A stretch of DNA of 64,000 nucleotides. Origin: Geobacillus stearothermophilus ATCC 12980 (GTDB taxonomy: Bacteria > Bacillota > Bacilli > Bacillales > Anoxybacillaceae). Shown here in pieces: positions 50,218 to 59,013 of the stretch. A program made the translations under genes and the position numbers. Within the stretch, counting starts at the first letter, position 1. Each line of letters opens with the position of its first letter. The stretch is taken from positions 1,026,001-1,090,000 of the forward strand of contig NZ_CP128494.1 of NCBI RefSeq assembly GCF_030369615.1, written 5' to 3'. The notes beneath the pieces are model-generated. The model saw only the letters and a program-made list of their open reading frames with translations. It was not told the DNA's origin and did no database searches.

Positions 50218-52542
50218 ATGGCGAAACGAAAGCGACAAAAAAAAGGAAAAACGCCAAAGAAACAGTCATGGACGGAGACAATTCGCTTTGAATTGATCGG
50301 TCTCGGGCTGCTGGCTGTTGCCGTTGTGGCGATGGCTCGCCTCGGGCTTGTCGGGGAAACATTCGTGCTTGTCGGCCGCTTTTTTTTCGGCGAATGGTAC
50401 ATGCTGTTAATAGGGGGAGTGTTCATTTTATCGCTCATCCTCATTTGGAAACAATCGTGGCCGTCATGGGCGAGCCGTCCGTTTGTCGGCGTGTCAGTCA
50501 TCACAGCGGCGCTTTTGCTGCTAAGTCACGAGAAGTTATTTGAGCTCATGTCGCGGCGCGGTGAGCTTGATCCGAGCGTCATCCGGACGACGTGGGCGAT
50601 GTTTTGGAACGAGGCGGGCGGAAAGGAGTCCCATGCCGACCTAGGCGGCGGAATGGCTGGCGCTCTGTTGTTTGCCGCCAGCTATCAGCTGTTTGATTCG
50701 CTCGGGACAAAATGGATTTGTTTTCTGCTGTTTGTAGTCGGCTTTGTCGTATTGACCGGGAAATCGCTGCGCGAAACGATCGGACAGATAGTTGTTGGGG
50801 CGGCCGCGCTTGTGCGGAAGGAATGGCTGGCGTTCGTCGCCGATGTGAAACAATGGCTCGCGGGGAGAAAACGGCGAGCGAGTGTAGAACGAGGCCGGCG
50901 TTCACGGCGGACGGCCGCCTATCCGGCCGAGGAATCGGCAGAAGCCGGGGCTGCTGAGGCGGACGACGAATTGCTTTCGCCGCCGCCGATCATATCCGAT
51001 TTTGCCGCCGTCCGGGCGGCCGCCGAGCCGGAAGAAGAGAAACAGCTGCCTGTGGAAGATGACGACAGCGAAGGGGGGGCATCCCCGCCGTTGGCGTTTT
51101 CCGAGCATGAAAATGCCAATTACGATTTGCCGCCGCTTGAACTTCTCCGTCCGCCAAAGCCGGCTGGGCAGTCGACCGACCATGCGAATATTTATGCCAA
51201 TGCGCGCAAGCTGGAAAAAACGTTCCAAAGCTTTGGCGTTAAAGCGAAAGTGACGCAGGTGCACCTTGGCCCGGCGGTGACAAAATATGAAGTGTACCCG
51301 GACGTCGGGGTGAAAGTAAGCAAAATCGTCAGCTTAAGCGACGACTTGGCGCTCGCCTTGGCGGCGAAAGACATCCGCATTGAAGCGCCCATCCCCGGCA
51401 AGTCCGCAATCGGCATCGAAGTGCCGAACGAGGAGATCGCCACCGTCTCGCTGCGCGAAGTGCTGGAGGCGGTCGAGCACACAAGGTCCGAATCCAAGCT
51501 GTTGATCCCGCTCGGGCGCGACATTTCCGGGGAAGTCGTTGCCGCCGAGTTGAACAAAATGCCGCATTTGTTGATCGCCGGCGCTACCGGGAGCGGGAAA
51601 AGCGTCTGTATCAACGGCATTATCGTCAGCCTGCTCATGCGCACCAAGCCCCATGAAGTGAAGTTGATGATGATTGACCCGAAAATGGTCGAGCTAAGCG
51701 TCTACAATGGCATTCCGCATCTGTTGACGCCGGTCGTCACCGATGCGAAAAAAGCGGCTCAAGCGCTGAAAAAAGTCGTCCAAGAAATGGAACGGCGCTA
51801 CGAGCTATTTTCCCATACCGGCACGCGCAACATTGAAGGGTATAACGAGCATATCCGTCAGCAGAACGAAGCCGCGCTGGAGCAGCAGCCGCTTTTGCCA
51901 TATATCGTCGTCATCATTGACGAACTGGCTGACTTGATGATGGTCGCTTCGTCAGATGTGGAAGAGGCGATCACTCGGTTGGCGCAAATGGCGCGCGCGG
52001 CCGGCATTCACTTGATCATCGCCACTCAACGCCCGTCGGTTGACGTTATCACGGGCGTCATTAAGGCCAACATTCCGTCACGCATCGCGTTCAGCGTCTC
52101 ATCGCAAATTGACTCACGCACCATTCTCGATGTGGGCGGGGCGGAAAAACTTCTCGGCCGCGGCGACATGCTGTTTTTGCCCATGGGCGCGTCCAAACCG
52201 GTGCGCGTGCAAGGCGCATTTGTGTCCGATCAAGAAGTGGAAGACGTCGTCCAATTTGTCATCGGCCAGCAGCAGGCCCAATATTACGAGGAGATGATCG
52301 TACCGGAAGAGGAGGCGAACGCATCGGCCTTCGAAGACGACTTGTATGAAGAGGCCGTCCGCCTTGTTGTGGAAATGCAAAGCGCTTCTGTGTCGATGCT
52401 GCAGCGCCGCTTCCGCATTGGCTACAACCGCGCCGCCCGGCTGATCGACGCCATGGAGGAGCGAGGCGTCGTCGGTCCGTACGAAGGGAGCAAACCGCGC
52501 GCGGTTCTTTGGTCGAAAGAAGATTTGAAAAAGACGTCGTAG
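50218..52542 (+). CDS. ftsK: DNA translocase FtsK/SpoIIIE
   Basis: Hexameric ATPase that pumps chromosome DNA across the septum in sporulation (SpoIIIE) or division. It has 774 residues: a basic N-terminus ([15 protein letters not shown]), four membrane helices (about 20-175), an acidic linker (about 220-310), the motor with Walker [10 protein letters not shown] (about 455) and Walker B ([12 protein letters not shown]), and the gamma domain ([21 protein letters not shown], about 720-740) that reads polar sequences. ATG 50218 follows TTGGAGTGAG. Position after tepA-ylzJ identifies it as the spoIIIE orthologue. Confidence 0.97.
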   Translation: MAKRKRQKKGKTPKKQSWTETIRFELIGLGLLAVAVVAMARLGLVGETFVLVGRFFFGEWYMLLIGGVFILSLILIWKQSWPSWASRPFVGVSVITAALLLLSHEKLFELMSRRGELDPSVIRTTWAMFWNEAGGKESHADLGGGMAGALLFAASYQLFDSLGTKWICFLLFVVGFVVLTGKSLRETIGQIVVGAAALVRKEWLAFVADVKQWLAGRKRRASVERGRRSRRTAAYPAEESAEAGAAEADDELLSPPPIISDFAAVRAAAEPEEEKQLPVEDDDSEGGASPPLAFSEHENANYDLPPLELLRPPKPAGQSTDHANIYANARKLEKTFQSFGVKAKVTQVHLGPAVTKYEVYPDVGVKVSKIVSLSDDLALALAAKDIRIEAPIPGKSAIGIEVPNEEIATVSLREVLEAVEHTRSESKLLIPLGRDISGEVVAAELNKMPHLLIAGATGSGKSVCINGIIVSLLMRTKPHEVKLMMIDPKMVELSVYNGIPHLLTPVVTDAKKAAQALKKVVQEMERRYELFSHTGTRNIEGYNEHIRQQNEAALEQQPLLPYIVVIIDELADLMMVASSDVEEAITRLAQMARAAGIHLIIATQRPSVDVITGVIKANIPSRIAFSVSSQIDSRTILDVGGAEKLLGRGDMLFLPMGASKPVRVQGAFVSDQEVEDVVQFVIGQQQAQYYEEMIVPEEEANASAFEDDLYEEAVRLVVEMQSASVSMLQRRFRIGYNRAARLIDAMEERGVVGPYEGSKPRAVLWSKEDLKKTS

Positions 52543-52760
52543 CACTCGGCGGAAAATGGGCCTCAGAGCATTTTGTCAGAAAAGCGCTGGCGTCACGAGT
52601 TTTTTCCATTGAACATGGGCTGAAATCAACAGTCTTTTGCGCTGCATCGCAAGCCCTGATCGCTAAGCAGGCAGGTCGATGCCACCTGCCTGCCAATCGT
52701 ATGCCACATTGGAATCGCTTTCATAAACATATCTTTTTTTTCGACAAAATTTGATAACCC
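52543..52760. other. Non-coding gap between ftsK and ymfC
   Basis: About 300 bases lie between the ftsK stop and the ymfC start. The only ORF (52509-52754) starts inside ftsK, has no ribosome binding site and resembles nothing known. The main feature is a 10-bp perfect inverted repeat GCAGGCAGGT (52667-52676) with ACCTGCCTGC (52684-52693), a stable hairpin without a T run, which may end the ftsK transcript. The ymfC promoter begins near 52763. Confidence 0.6.
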
Positions 52761-52762
52761 TA

Positions 52763-52791
52763 TTTATTTGGCCAGTAAAAAATGATATAGT
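52763..52791 (+). promoter_or_regulatory. Probable promoter of ymfC
   Basis: TTTATT (52763-52768), 17 bases, TATAGT (52786-52791) with a TG extension at 52783-52784. It lies 71 bases before the ymfC ATG. Confidence 0.6.
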
Positions 52792-52817
52792 AGTCTCAAA
52801 AAGGTTATATGTCTAAT

Positions 52818-52831
52818 GTCAGAGGTCTGAC
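52818..52831 (+). promoter_or_regulatory. Possible GntR operator palindrome
   Basis: Perfect palindrome GTCAGA-GG-TCTGAC with 6-bp arms, about 27 bases past the -10 and 31 bases before the ymfC ATG. GntR-family regulators often bind such short palindromes in their own leaders; binding here is a guess from position. Confidence 0.3.
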
Positions 52832-52862
52832 TCTTACAGGAGATCATGTGGAGGACGTTGTC

Positions 52863-53595
52863 ATGTCAATCAAATCAGACAACCGCCATCTGTACTTGCA
52901 AGTCATCGACCGTTTGAAACACGATATTGAAACTGGCGTGTACAAAGAAAAGCAAAAGCTGCCGTCTGAGTTTGAGCTTGCCAAACAGCTTGGCGTCAGC
53001 CGGGCGACATTGAGGGAAGCGCTCAGGGTGCTGGAAGAAGAAAACATTATCATCCGCCGCCACGGCGTCGGAACGTTTGTCAACGCCCGGCCGCTGTTTA
53101 CGTCCGGCATCGAGCAGCTCTCAATCGTCACGGACATGATCCGCCAAGCCGGACGAAAACCGGGAACGATTTTTTTTGTCTTCTTCCATCCTGCTGCCGA
53201 CAGAAGACGATATGCGCCGTTTTCAATGCCGCCCGGACGACGAGATTTTGTTGATCGAGCGGGTGCGCACCGCCGACGGGGAGCCGGTCGTCTATTGCCT
53301 CGATAAAATTTTGTGCAAGTATTTGCCAAAAGGCATTTCGTACGAACACGAATCGTTGTTTGAAAACTTGCACAACCAAACGCATCGCGACATCGCCTAT
53401 GCAGTTGCGCGCATCGAGCCGCTCGGCTACCATGAAAAAGTGTCGCCGATTTTGCAATGCGACCCGGAAACGGCGCTGCTTGTGCTCAAGCAAATGCATT
53501 TCGATAAAAACGACGAGCCGATTTTTTATTCCGTCAACTACTTCCGCTCCGACAAGTTCAGCTTCCATGTCATGCGGAAGCGGTTCAGCTTTTAA
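52863..53595 (+). pseudogene. ymfC: GntR-family regulator YmfC, split by a one-base frameshift
   Basis: YmfC-type GntR/UTRA regulator (about 243 residues if intact). The first frame, from ATG 52863 (GGAGG at 52850), encodes the winged helix with [20 protein letters not shown] and reads well to residue 104 (GRKPGTIF). There, a run of eight T (53170-53177) shifts the frame, and that frame ends at 53306. Removing one T joins it to the second frame ([16 protein letters not shown]), which carries the intact UTRA effector domain to 53595. The rest shows no decay. This may be a sequencing error, a recent mutation, or polymerase slippage on the T run. The nup transporter operon follows. Confidence 0.85.
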
Positions 53596-53679
53596 GGGGG
53601 TGAAAATGGGTACATAGAAAGAGAGCGGAAGCTTTATACTAATTAAAGAACAAATTTTCAAGCCAGGGGGGCAGTGAAT

Positions 53680-54771
53680 GTGAAAAAGCGAATCGGATTG
53701 GTGTTGTCCGTCCTGTTTGCCGCCGGCACGCTGCTTAGCGCCTGCGGACAAGCCGGCAACAATGCGGGAGGCGGCAATCAGAAAGATACGTTCAGTGTCG
53801 CCATGGTCACCGACGTCGGCGGCATTGACGACAAATCGTTCAACCAGTCGGCTTGGGAAGGGCTGCAAAAGTTCGGCAAAGACAACGGGTTAGAAAAAGG
53901 CCGCGGCGGCTACGACTACTTGCAGTCATCGAGCGACGCTGACTATGCCACGAACTTAAACAAGCTCGTGCGCAGCGACTTTGACTTGATTTTCGGCATC
54001 GGGTATTTGATGGGCGACGCGGTGAAAGAAGTCGCGAAGCAAAACCCGAAAAAACATTTCGCCATCGTCGACACGGTTGTTGATGAGCCCAATGTCGCCA
54101 GCATCACGTTCAAGGAGCATGAAGGCTCGTTCCTTGTCGGCGTTGTTGCCGGTTTGATGACGAAAACGAATAAAATCGGCTTTGTCGGTGGGATGGAGAT
54201 TCCGTTGATCGAAAAATTCGAAAGCGGATTCCGCGCCGGCGTGAAAGCGGTCAATCCGAAGGCGACTGTGGAAGTGCAATACGCCGGGGCGTTCGACCAA
54301 GCGGATAAAGGGAAAGCGATCGCCTCGAGCATGTACGCGTCTGGCATCGACATCATCTACCATGCAGCTGGAGCGACTGGGAACGGCGTCTTCTCGGAAG
54401 CGAAAGATTTGAAGAAGAAAGATCCGAACCGCGAAATTTGGGTCATCGGTGTTGACAAAGACCAAGCGCCGGAGGGAGAAGTGAAAGTCGGCGGCAAAAC
54501 GTACAACGTAACGCTCACTTCGATGGTGAAACGCGTCGACGTCGCTGTCTATGACACGGCGAAACGGGCGAAAGAGGGTGACTTCCCGGGCGGCAAAACG
54601 ATTGAGTACGGGTTGCCGGAAAATGGGGTTGGCATTGCCCCGACGCAAGGCAACATTCCGGAGAACGTGTTAAAAACCGTTGACGAATGGAAGCAAAAAA
54701 TCATCAAAGGCGAAGTGAAAGTTCCGACAAACCGGAAAGAGTACGAGCAATTCGCTGCGACGATCAAGTGA
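53680..54771 (+). CDS. nupN: Nucleoside ABC transporter substrate-binding lipoprotein (BMP family)
   Basis: BMP/PnrA family lipoprotein; with the next three genes it matches the B. subtilis guanosine importer NupNOPQ. Start GTG 53680 is 8 bases after AGGGGGG; GTG 53674 is too close. It has 363 residues, with a lipoprotein signal and lipobox LLSAC (Cys 22), then the BMP domain ([65 protein letters not shown]). Upstream there is a -10-like TATACT (53636) and AATTTTCA (53653-53660), which resembles half a CodY box. Confidence 0.92.
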   Translation: MKKRIGLVLSVLFAAGTLLSACGQAGNNAGGGNQKDTFSVAMVTDVGGIDDKSFNQSAWEGLQKFGKDNGLEKGRGGYDYLQSSSDADYATNLNKLVRSDFDLIFGIGYLMGDAVKEVAKQNPKKHFAIVDTVVDEPNVASITFKEHEGSFLVGVVAGLMTKTNKIGFVGGMEIPLIEKFESGFRAGVKAVNPKATVEVQYAGAFDQADKGKAIASSMYASGIDIIYHAAGATGNGVFSEAKDLKKKDPNREIWVIGVDKDQAPEGEVKVGGKTYNVTLTSMVKRVDVAVYDTAKRAKEGDFPGGKTIEYGLPENGVGIAPTQGNIPENVLKTVDEWKQKIIKGEVKVPTNRKEYEQFAATIK

Positions 54772-54782
54772 CGAACAACGGC

Positions 54783-54815
54783 GAAGAAGGCTAGCGCGAG
54801 CCGCTAGCCTTCTTC
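54783..54815 (+). terminator. Stem-loop after nupN
   Basis: Perfect 14-bp stem GAAGAAGGCTAGCG (54783-54796) and CGCTAGCCTTCTTC (54802-54815), 5-base loop, with no T run after it. It may protect nupN mRNA and lower transcription of the transporter genes, a common arrangement after binding-protein genes. Confidence 0.75.
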
Positions 54816-54821
54816 AAAATC

Positions 54822-55225
54822 GTCAACTCCCCCCACTTCGCTAACGCTTGAAGTGGGGGCCTGCCACTCCCCAGAAGTGCAAACGGACCTCGTCCTCCTT
54901 CCTTGACTTGGGGTTGCATCAGGGGGCAGGTTGACCGCTGCCCAACGACGCAGGTCATGCCTGCATCGTTGCCGATTCTCTCGGTGTGTCTGTTGGCAGT
55001 ACTTGGCTTCCACACACAACAGACAGACCTGCGCTCGATGTTTGACGGCTACAACGTTTCCTGCAGCCAACCCCATACATCGAGCAGCCGTGATTGGAGT
55101 GCCTTTATTGAACGGTTTTCTCCACGTCTTTATTCGATCATACACAAAAGAAAGGGGGAACGCGCATTCCTCTCCCACTTACTCCCTTTGGTCGTTGAAG
55201 TGGGAGTCTCCTGCGCGAAATAGGA
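54822..55225 (-). mobile_element. Decayed IS200/IS605-type element (MITE-like, TnpB/guide-RNA remnant)
   Basis: This roughly 400-base block has no intact gene. Both ends carry the same kind of subterminal hairpin in the same orientation: CCCCCACTTC (54830-54839) with GAAGTGGGGG (54850-54859), and CTCCCACTT (55172-55180) with AAGTGGGAG (55198-55206). Same-strand end hairpins without inverted termini are typical of the IS200/IS605 family. A minus-strand frame (54804-55178) lacks TnpB catalytic motifs. The minus strand ends in CCCCCACTTC-loop-GAAGTGGGGG then GAGTTGAC, resembling the right end from which TnpB guide RNAs are made. Exact borders and strand are uncertain. Confidence 0.6.
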
Positions 55226-55296
55226 TGAAGGGCGGCCGTTTCGCTGTCGCCTTTCATTTTGTGATTTTGACCTTGCTTGAGTAAGGAGTGAATCGC

Positions 55297-56823
55297 TTGG
55301 AATACGTGATTGAAATGCTCAATATCCGCAAAGTGTTTGGCACGTTTGTCGCCAATGACAACATTACGCTGCAAGTGAAAAAAGGGGAGATACACGCTCT
55401 GCTTGGCGAAAACGGGGCCGGCAAATCGACGCTCATGAACGTGCTGTTCGGTTTATACCAGCCGGACGGCGGCGAAATCCGTGTGAAAGGAAAGCCGGTG
55501 CGCATCACCGACCCGAACGTCGCCAACGATCTTGGCATCGGCATGGTGCATCAGCACTTTATGCTCGTCGATACGTTCACGGTGACGGAAAACATCATCT
55601 TAGGCAGCGAACCGACGCGGGTCGGAACGATCGATATGAAGCGGGCGGAGCGGGAAGTGCGCGAATTGTCGGAACGATATGGACTCGCGGTCGATCCGAC
55701 AGCGAAGATCGCCGACATTTCCGTCGGCATGCAGCAGCGCGTGGAAATTTTAAAGACGCTTTACCGCGGCGCCGATATTTTGATTTTTGACGAACCGACA
55801 GCGGTGTTGACGCCGCAGGAAATCCGCGAGCTCATCCAAATTATGCGCACGCTCGTCCGCGAAGGAAAATCCATCATTTTAATTACACACAAACTTAAAG
55901 AAATTATGGAAGTGTGCGACCGCGTCACCGTCATCCGCCGCGGCAAAGGAATTGCGACGCTCAATGTGGCGGAGACGAATCCGAACGAACTGGCGGCGCT
56001 CATGGTCGGCCGCGAGGTGCAGTTTACGACCGCTAAGAAACCGGCTGAGCCGGGAAAACCGGTGTTGGAAATTAAAGACTTAGTCGTCAAGGACGCGCGC
56101 GGGATCAAAGCGGTCAACGGTTTGAACTTGACGGTGCACGCCGGCGAGATCGTCGGCATTGCTGGAGTTGACGGCAACGGCCAGACCGAGCTCATTGAAG
56201 CCATAACCGGGTTGATCAAAGCTGAATCAGGGACAATCCGCCTCAACGGCCGAGACATTACGAATTTGCCGCCGCGCAAAATCATCGAAGCCGGCGTCGG
56301 CCATATTCCGCAAGATCGGCATAAGCACGGGCTTGTCCTTGACTTTCCGATCGGCGAAAACATGGTGCTGCAAACCTACTATCAGCCGCCGTACTCGAAA
56401 CGGGGTCTGTTGAATTTTCAAGCCATTTACGAAAAAGCGCGCCAGCTCATCCGCGAATTTGACGTGCGCACGCCGGATGAATATACGAAGGCGCGGGCGC
56501 TGTCGGGCGGAAACCAGCAAAAAGCGATCATTGGCCGCGAAGTTGACCGCGACCCGGATTTGTTGATCGCCGCCCAGCCGACAAGGGGGCTTGACGTCGG
56601 CGCGATCGAGTTTATCCATAAGCGGCTCATCGAACAGCGCGACCGCGGCAAAGCGGTGCTGCTCGTCTCATTTGAGCTCGATGAAGTCATGAACGTCAGC
56701 GACCGGATCGCCGTTATTTATGAGGGGAAAATTGTCGCCATCGTCGATCCGAAAGAGACGACGGAACAAGAGCTCGGGCTGCTGATGGCTGGAAGTAAAC
56801 GGAAGGAAGCAGGTGTGTCGTGA
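55297..56823 (+). CDS. nupO: Nucleoside ABC transporter ATP-binding protein
   Basis: Double ABC protein of the nucleoside/simple-sugar importer class (YufO/NupO type). TTG 55297 is 8 bases after AAGGAG and matches the family start EYVIEMLNIRKVFG; GTG 55288 overlaps the ribosome binding site. It has 508 residues: first ABC domain (LLGENGAGKST at about 38-48, ISVGMQQRVEILK), second ABC domain (GVDGNGQTE, ALSGGNQQKAIIGRE, degenerate Walker A as usual). It follows the IS605-type remnant and overlaps nupP by one base. Confidence 0.94.
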   Translation: MEYVIEMLNIRKVFGTFVANDNITLQVKKGEIHALLGENGAGKSTLMNVLFGLYQPDGGEIRVKGKPVRITDPNVANDLGIGMVHQHFMLVDTFTVTENIILGSEPTRVGTIDMKRAEREVRELSERYGLAVDPTAKIADISVGMQQRVEILKTLYRGADILIFDEPTAVLTPQEIRELIQIMRTLVREGKSIILITHKLKEIMEVCDRVTVIRRGKGIATLNVAETNPNELAALMVGREVQFTTAKKPAEPGKPVLEIKDLVVKDARGIKAVNGLNLTVHAGEIVGIAGVDGNGQTELIEAITGLIKAESGTIRLNGRDITNLPPRKIIEAGVGHIPQDRHKHGLVLDFPIGENMVLQTYYQPPYSKRGLLNFQAIYEKARQLIREFDVRTPDEYTKARALSGGNQQKAIIGREVDRDPDLLIAAQPTRGLDVGAIEFIHKRLIEQRDRGKAVLLVSFELDEVMNVSDRIAVIYEGKIVAIVDPKETTEQELGLLMAGSKRKEAGVS

Positions 56824-57869
56824 TGAAGTCAAACCGTCTCCAGCAATTGTTGATTCCTGTATTGGCCGTCTTGCTCGGCATGGCTGCCGGATCCATCGTC
56901 ATGCTCGTGAGCGGCTACAACCCGATCGCTGGGTTTTACGCTCTCGTGTACGGGGCATTTGGCGATACGTACTATATCGGCGAAACGATCCGCCAGACGA
57001 CGCCGTACATTTTAACCGGGTTGGCGGTGGCGTTTGCTTTTCGCACCGGCTTGTTTAACATCGGGGTCGAAGGGCAGCTGATCGTCGGCTGGCTGGCGGC
57101 CGTCTGGGTCGGCGTGTCGTTCGACTTGCCGAAAATCATCCATTTGCCGCTCGCCATTTTGGCGGCCGCCCTCGCCGGAGCGCTTTGGGGGCTGATCCCA
57201 GGCGTGCTAAAGGCGTATTTAAAAGTGCATGAAGTCATTATTACGATTATGATGAACTATATTGCTTTGCATGTAACGAACGCCATCATCCGTTCCGTTT
57301 TGTCCGATGAGGGATTTAAATCAAAGCCGGTGAAAGAAAGCGCATCGCTTCACTCCGACTTTTTTGATGCCATTACGTATCATTCCACCATGCATTACGG
57401 CATTTTCATCGCTGTCGCCGCCGCATTTGTCATGTGGTTTTTGCTTGAGCGGACGACGAAAGGGTTTGAGCTGCGGGCGGTCGGGTTCAACCAGCATGCC
57501 TCCCAGTATGCCGGCATGAACGTGCGCGCCAACATCATTTTAGCGATGGTCATCTCCGGCGCTTTTGCCGGCGTCGCCGGGGCGATGGAGGGGCTTGGCA
57601 CATTTGGAAACATCTCGACGAAAGCCGGCTTTACCGGCCTCGGGTTTGACGGCATCGCCGTCGCCCTGATCGGCGGCAACAACGCGTTTGGCATTTTGCT
57701 CTCCGCCTTGTTGTTTGGCGCCTTAAAAGTCGGGGCGTTGGAAATGCCATCAAGCGCCGGCGTGCCGACCGAACTCGTCGATATTATTATCGCGCTCATC
57801 ATTTTCTTTGTGGCATCGAGCTATATGATTCGCTGGCTGTTATCTCGCTGGCAAAAGGGGGCGGAGTAA
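56823..57869 (+). CDS. nupP: Nucleoside ABC transporter permease NupP
   Basis: Membrane subunit of the importer, BPD_transp_2 type, 348 residues and about eight to ten helices. ATG 56823 overlaps the nupO stop (TGATG) and follows GGAAGGAAG; a GTG at 56820 is an alternative. Family segments include FRTGLFNIGVEGQLIVG, IITIMMNYIALHV and the cytosolic coupling loop ELRAVGFNQHASQYAGMN. Confidence 0.94.
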   Translation: MKSNRLQQLLIPVLAVLLGMAAGSIVMLVSGYNPIAGFYALVYGAFGDTYYIGETIRQTTPYILTGLAVAFAFRTGLFNIGVEGQLIVGWLAAVWVGVSFDLPKIIHLPLAILAAALAGALWGLIPGVLKAYLKVHEVIITIMMNYIALHVTNAIIRSVLSDEGFKSKPVKESASLHSDFFDAITYHSTMHYGIFIAVAAAFVMWFLLERTTKGFELRAVGFNQHASQYAGMNVRANIILAMVISGAFAGVAGAMEGLGTFGNISTKAGFTGLGFDGIAVALIGGNNAFGILLSALLFGALKVGALEMPSSAGVPTELVDIIIALIIFFVASSYMIRWLLSRWQKGAE

Positions 57870-57875
57870 GTGAGC

Positions 57876-58829
57876 ATGTATGACGTGTTGCAGACGATTA
57901 TCCCGACAGCGATTTTCTTTGCGGCTCCCCTCATTTTCACGGCGCTTGGCGGTGTGTTCAGCGAACGGTCCGGCGTCGTCAACATCGGGCTTGAAGGATT
58001 GATGACCATCGGCGCGTTTGTCGGCATCGTCTTTAATTTGACGTTTGCCGATCGGTTTGGCGAATGGACGCCGTGGCTTGCCTTATTGGCTGCCATGGTG
58101 GTCGGCGCTGTATTTTCCCTGCTGCACGCTGTCGCGTCGGTTACCTTTCGCGCCGACCAAGTCGTCAGCGGGGTGGCGATCAACTTTTTGGCGCTTGGCC
58201 TGTCGCTGTTTTTAGTCAAAAAAATGTACGGCAAAGGCCAGACCGACCAAATTCAAGTCGGGTTTGACAAAATCGATGTGCCGGTGTTGAGCGACATCCC
58301 GGTCATCGGCCCGCTGTTATTCTCCAATGCGTATGTGACGTCGTACATCGCCATTTTGTTGGCGTTTGTCTCTTGGTATGTGATTTATAAAACGCCGTTT
58401 GGCCTGCGGCTGCGTGCGGTCGGCGAACATCCGATGGCGGCGGATACGATGGGGATTCATGTCGCCAAAATGCGCTACATCGCCGTCATGATCAGCGGGG
58501 CGCTCGGCGGTTTGGGCGGTGCGGTATACGCGACGATCATTTCCCGCGATTTTAGCCATGCGACGATTTCTGGGCACGGATTTATGGCGCTCGCCGCCAT
58601 GATTTTTGGCAAATGGCATCCGATCGGCGCGATGGGAGCGGCGCTCTTTTTCGGACTGGCGCAAAGCTTAAGCATTGTCGGGCAAACCATTCCGTTTTTG
58701 AAAAACGTTCCGACGGTTTACTTGCTCATCGCCCCGTACGTGCTCACCATTTTGGCGCTCGCCGGCTTCATCGGGCGGGCGGAGGCGCCGAAAGCGGCCG
58801 GCACGCCATATATCAAAGGGAAACGGTAG
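57876..58829 (+). CDS. nupQ: Nucleoside ABC transporter permease NupQ
   Basis: Second membrane subunit, 317 residues. ATG 57876 is 9 bases after GCGGAG; GTG 57870 directly follows the nupP stop and is too close to the ribosome binding site. It has the family segments ALGGVFSERSGVVNIGLEGLM near the N-terminus, a coupling loop LRLRAVGEHPMAADTMGI and the ISRDFSHATISGHGFMALAAMIFG segment. A clear terminator follows, closing the nup operon. Confidence 0.94.
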   Translation: MYDVLQTIIPTAIFFAAPLIFTALGGVFSERSGVVNIGLEGLMTIGAFVGIVFNLTFADRFGEWTPWLALLAAMVVGAVFSLLHAVASVTFRADQVVSGVAINFLALGLSLFLVKKMYGKGQTDQIQVGFDKIDVPVLSDIPVIGPLLFSNAYVTSYIAILLAFVSWYVIYKTPFGLRLRAVGEHPMAADTMGIHVAKMRYIAVMISGALGGLGGAVYATIISRDFSHATISGHGFMALAAMIFGKWHPIGAMGAALFFGLAQSLSIVGQTIPFLKNVPTVYLLIAPYVLTILALAGFIGRAEAPKAAGTPYIKGKR

Positions 58830-58835
58830 AACTTG

Positions 58836-58867
58836 CAGCTGTCCGGCGCAACCGGACAGCTGTTTTT
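58836..58867 (+). terminator. Intrinsic terminator after nupQ
   Basis: CAGCTGTCCGG (58836-58846) pairs perfectly with CCGGACAGCTG (58852-58862), 5-base loop, five T (58863-58867). It starts 6 bases after the nupQ stop. Confidence 0.94.
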
Positions 58868-59013
58868 CATTCCCATGATGGCAATGTTTCCAAGCGCATC
58901 GGACGAACTAGGCGGATTTGTTTGCATTTGTCGCTTGGCAACAGGTATATTGTTGATAAGACATCTCACAATAAGCATGCCGCCCATTTTGCGACAGAAA
59001 AGGAGGAGTTGGA

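Noticed and set aside
52509..52754. 81-residue ORF after ftsK
   Set aside because: Starts inside ftsK in another frame, has no ribosome binding site and no resemblance to a known protein; it is likely chance.
54804..55178. 124-residue minus-strand ORF as an intact tnpB
   Set aside because: Far too short for TnpB, and neither the RuvC acidic residues nor the zinc-finger cysteine pairs are arranged as needed; kept only as part of the remnant.
54903..55223. 106-residue ORF on the + strand in the nupN-nupO gap
   Set aside because: Falls inside the IS605-like remnant, has no ribosome binding site and no transposase motif.
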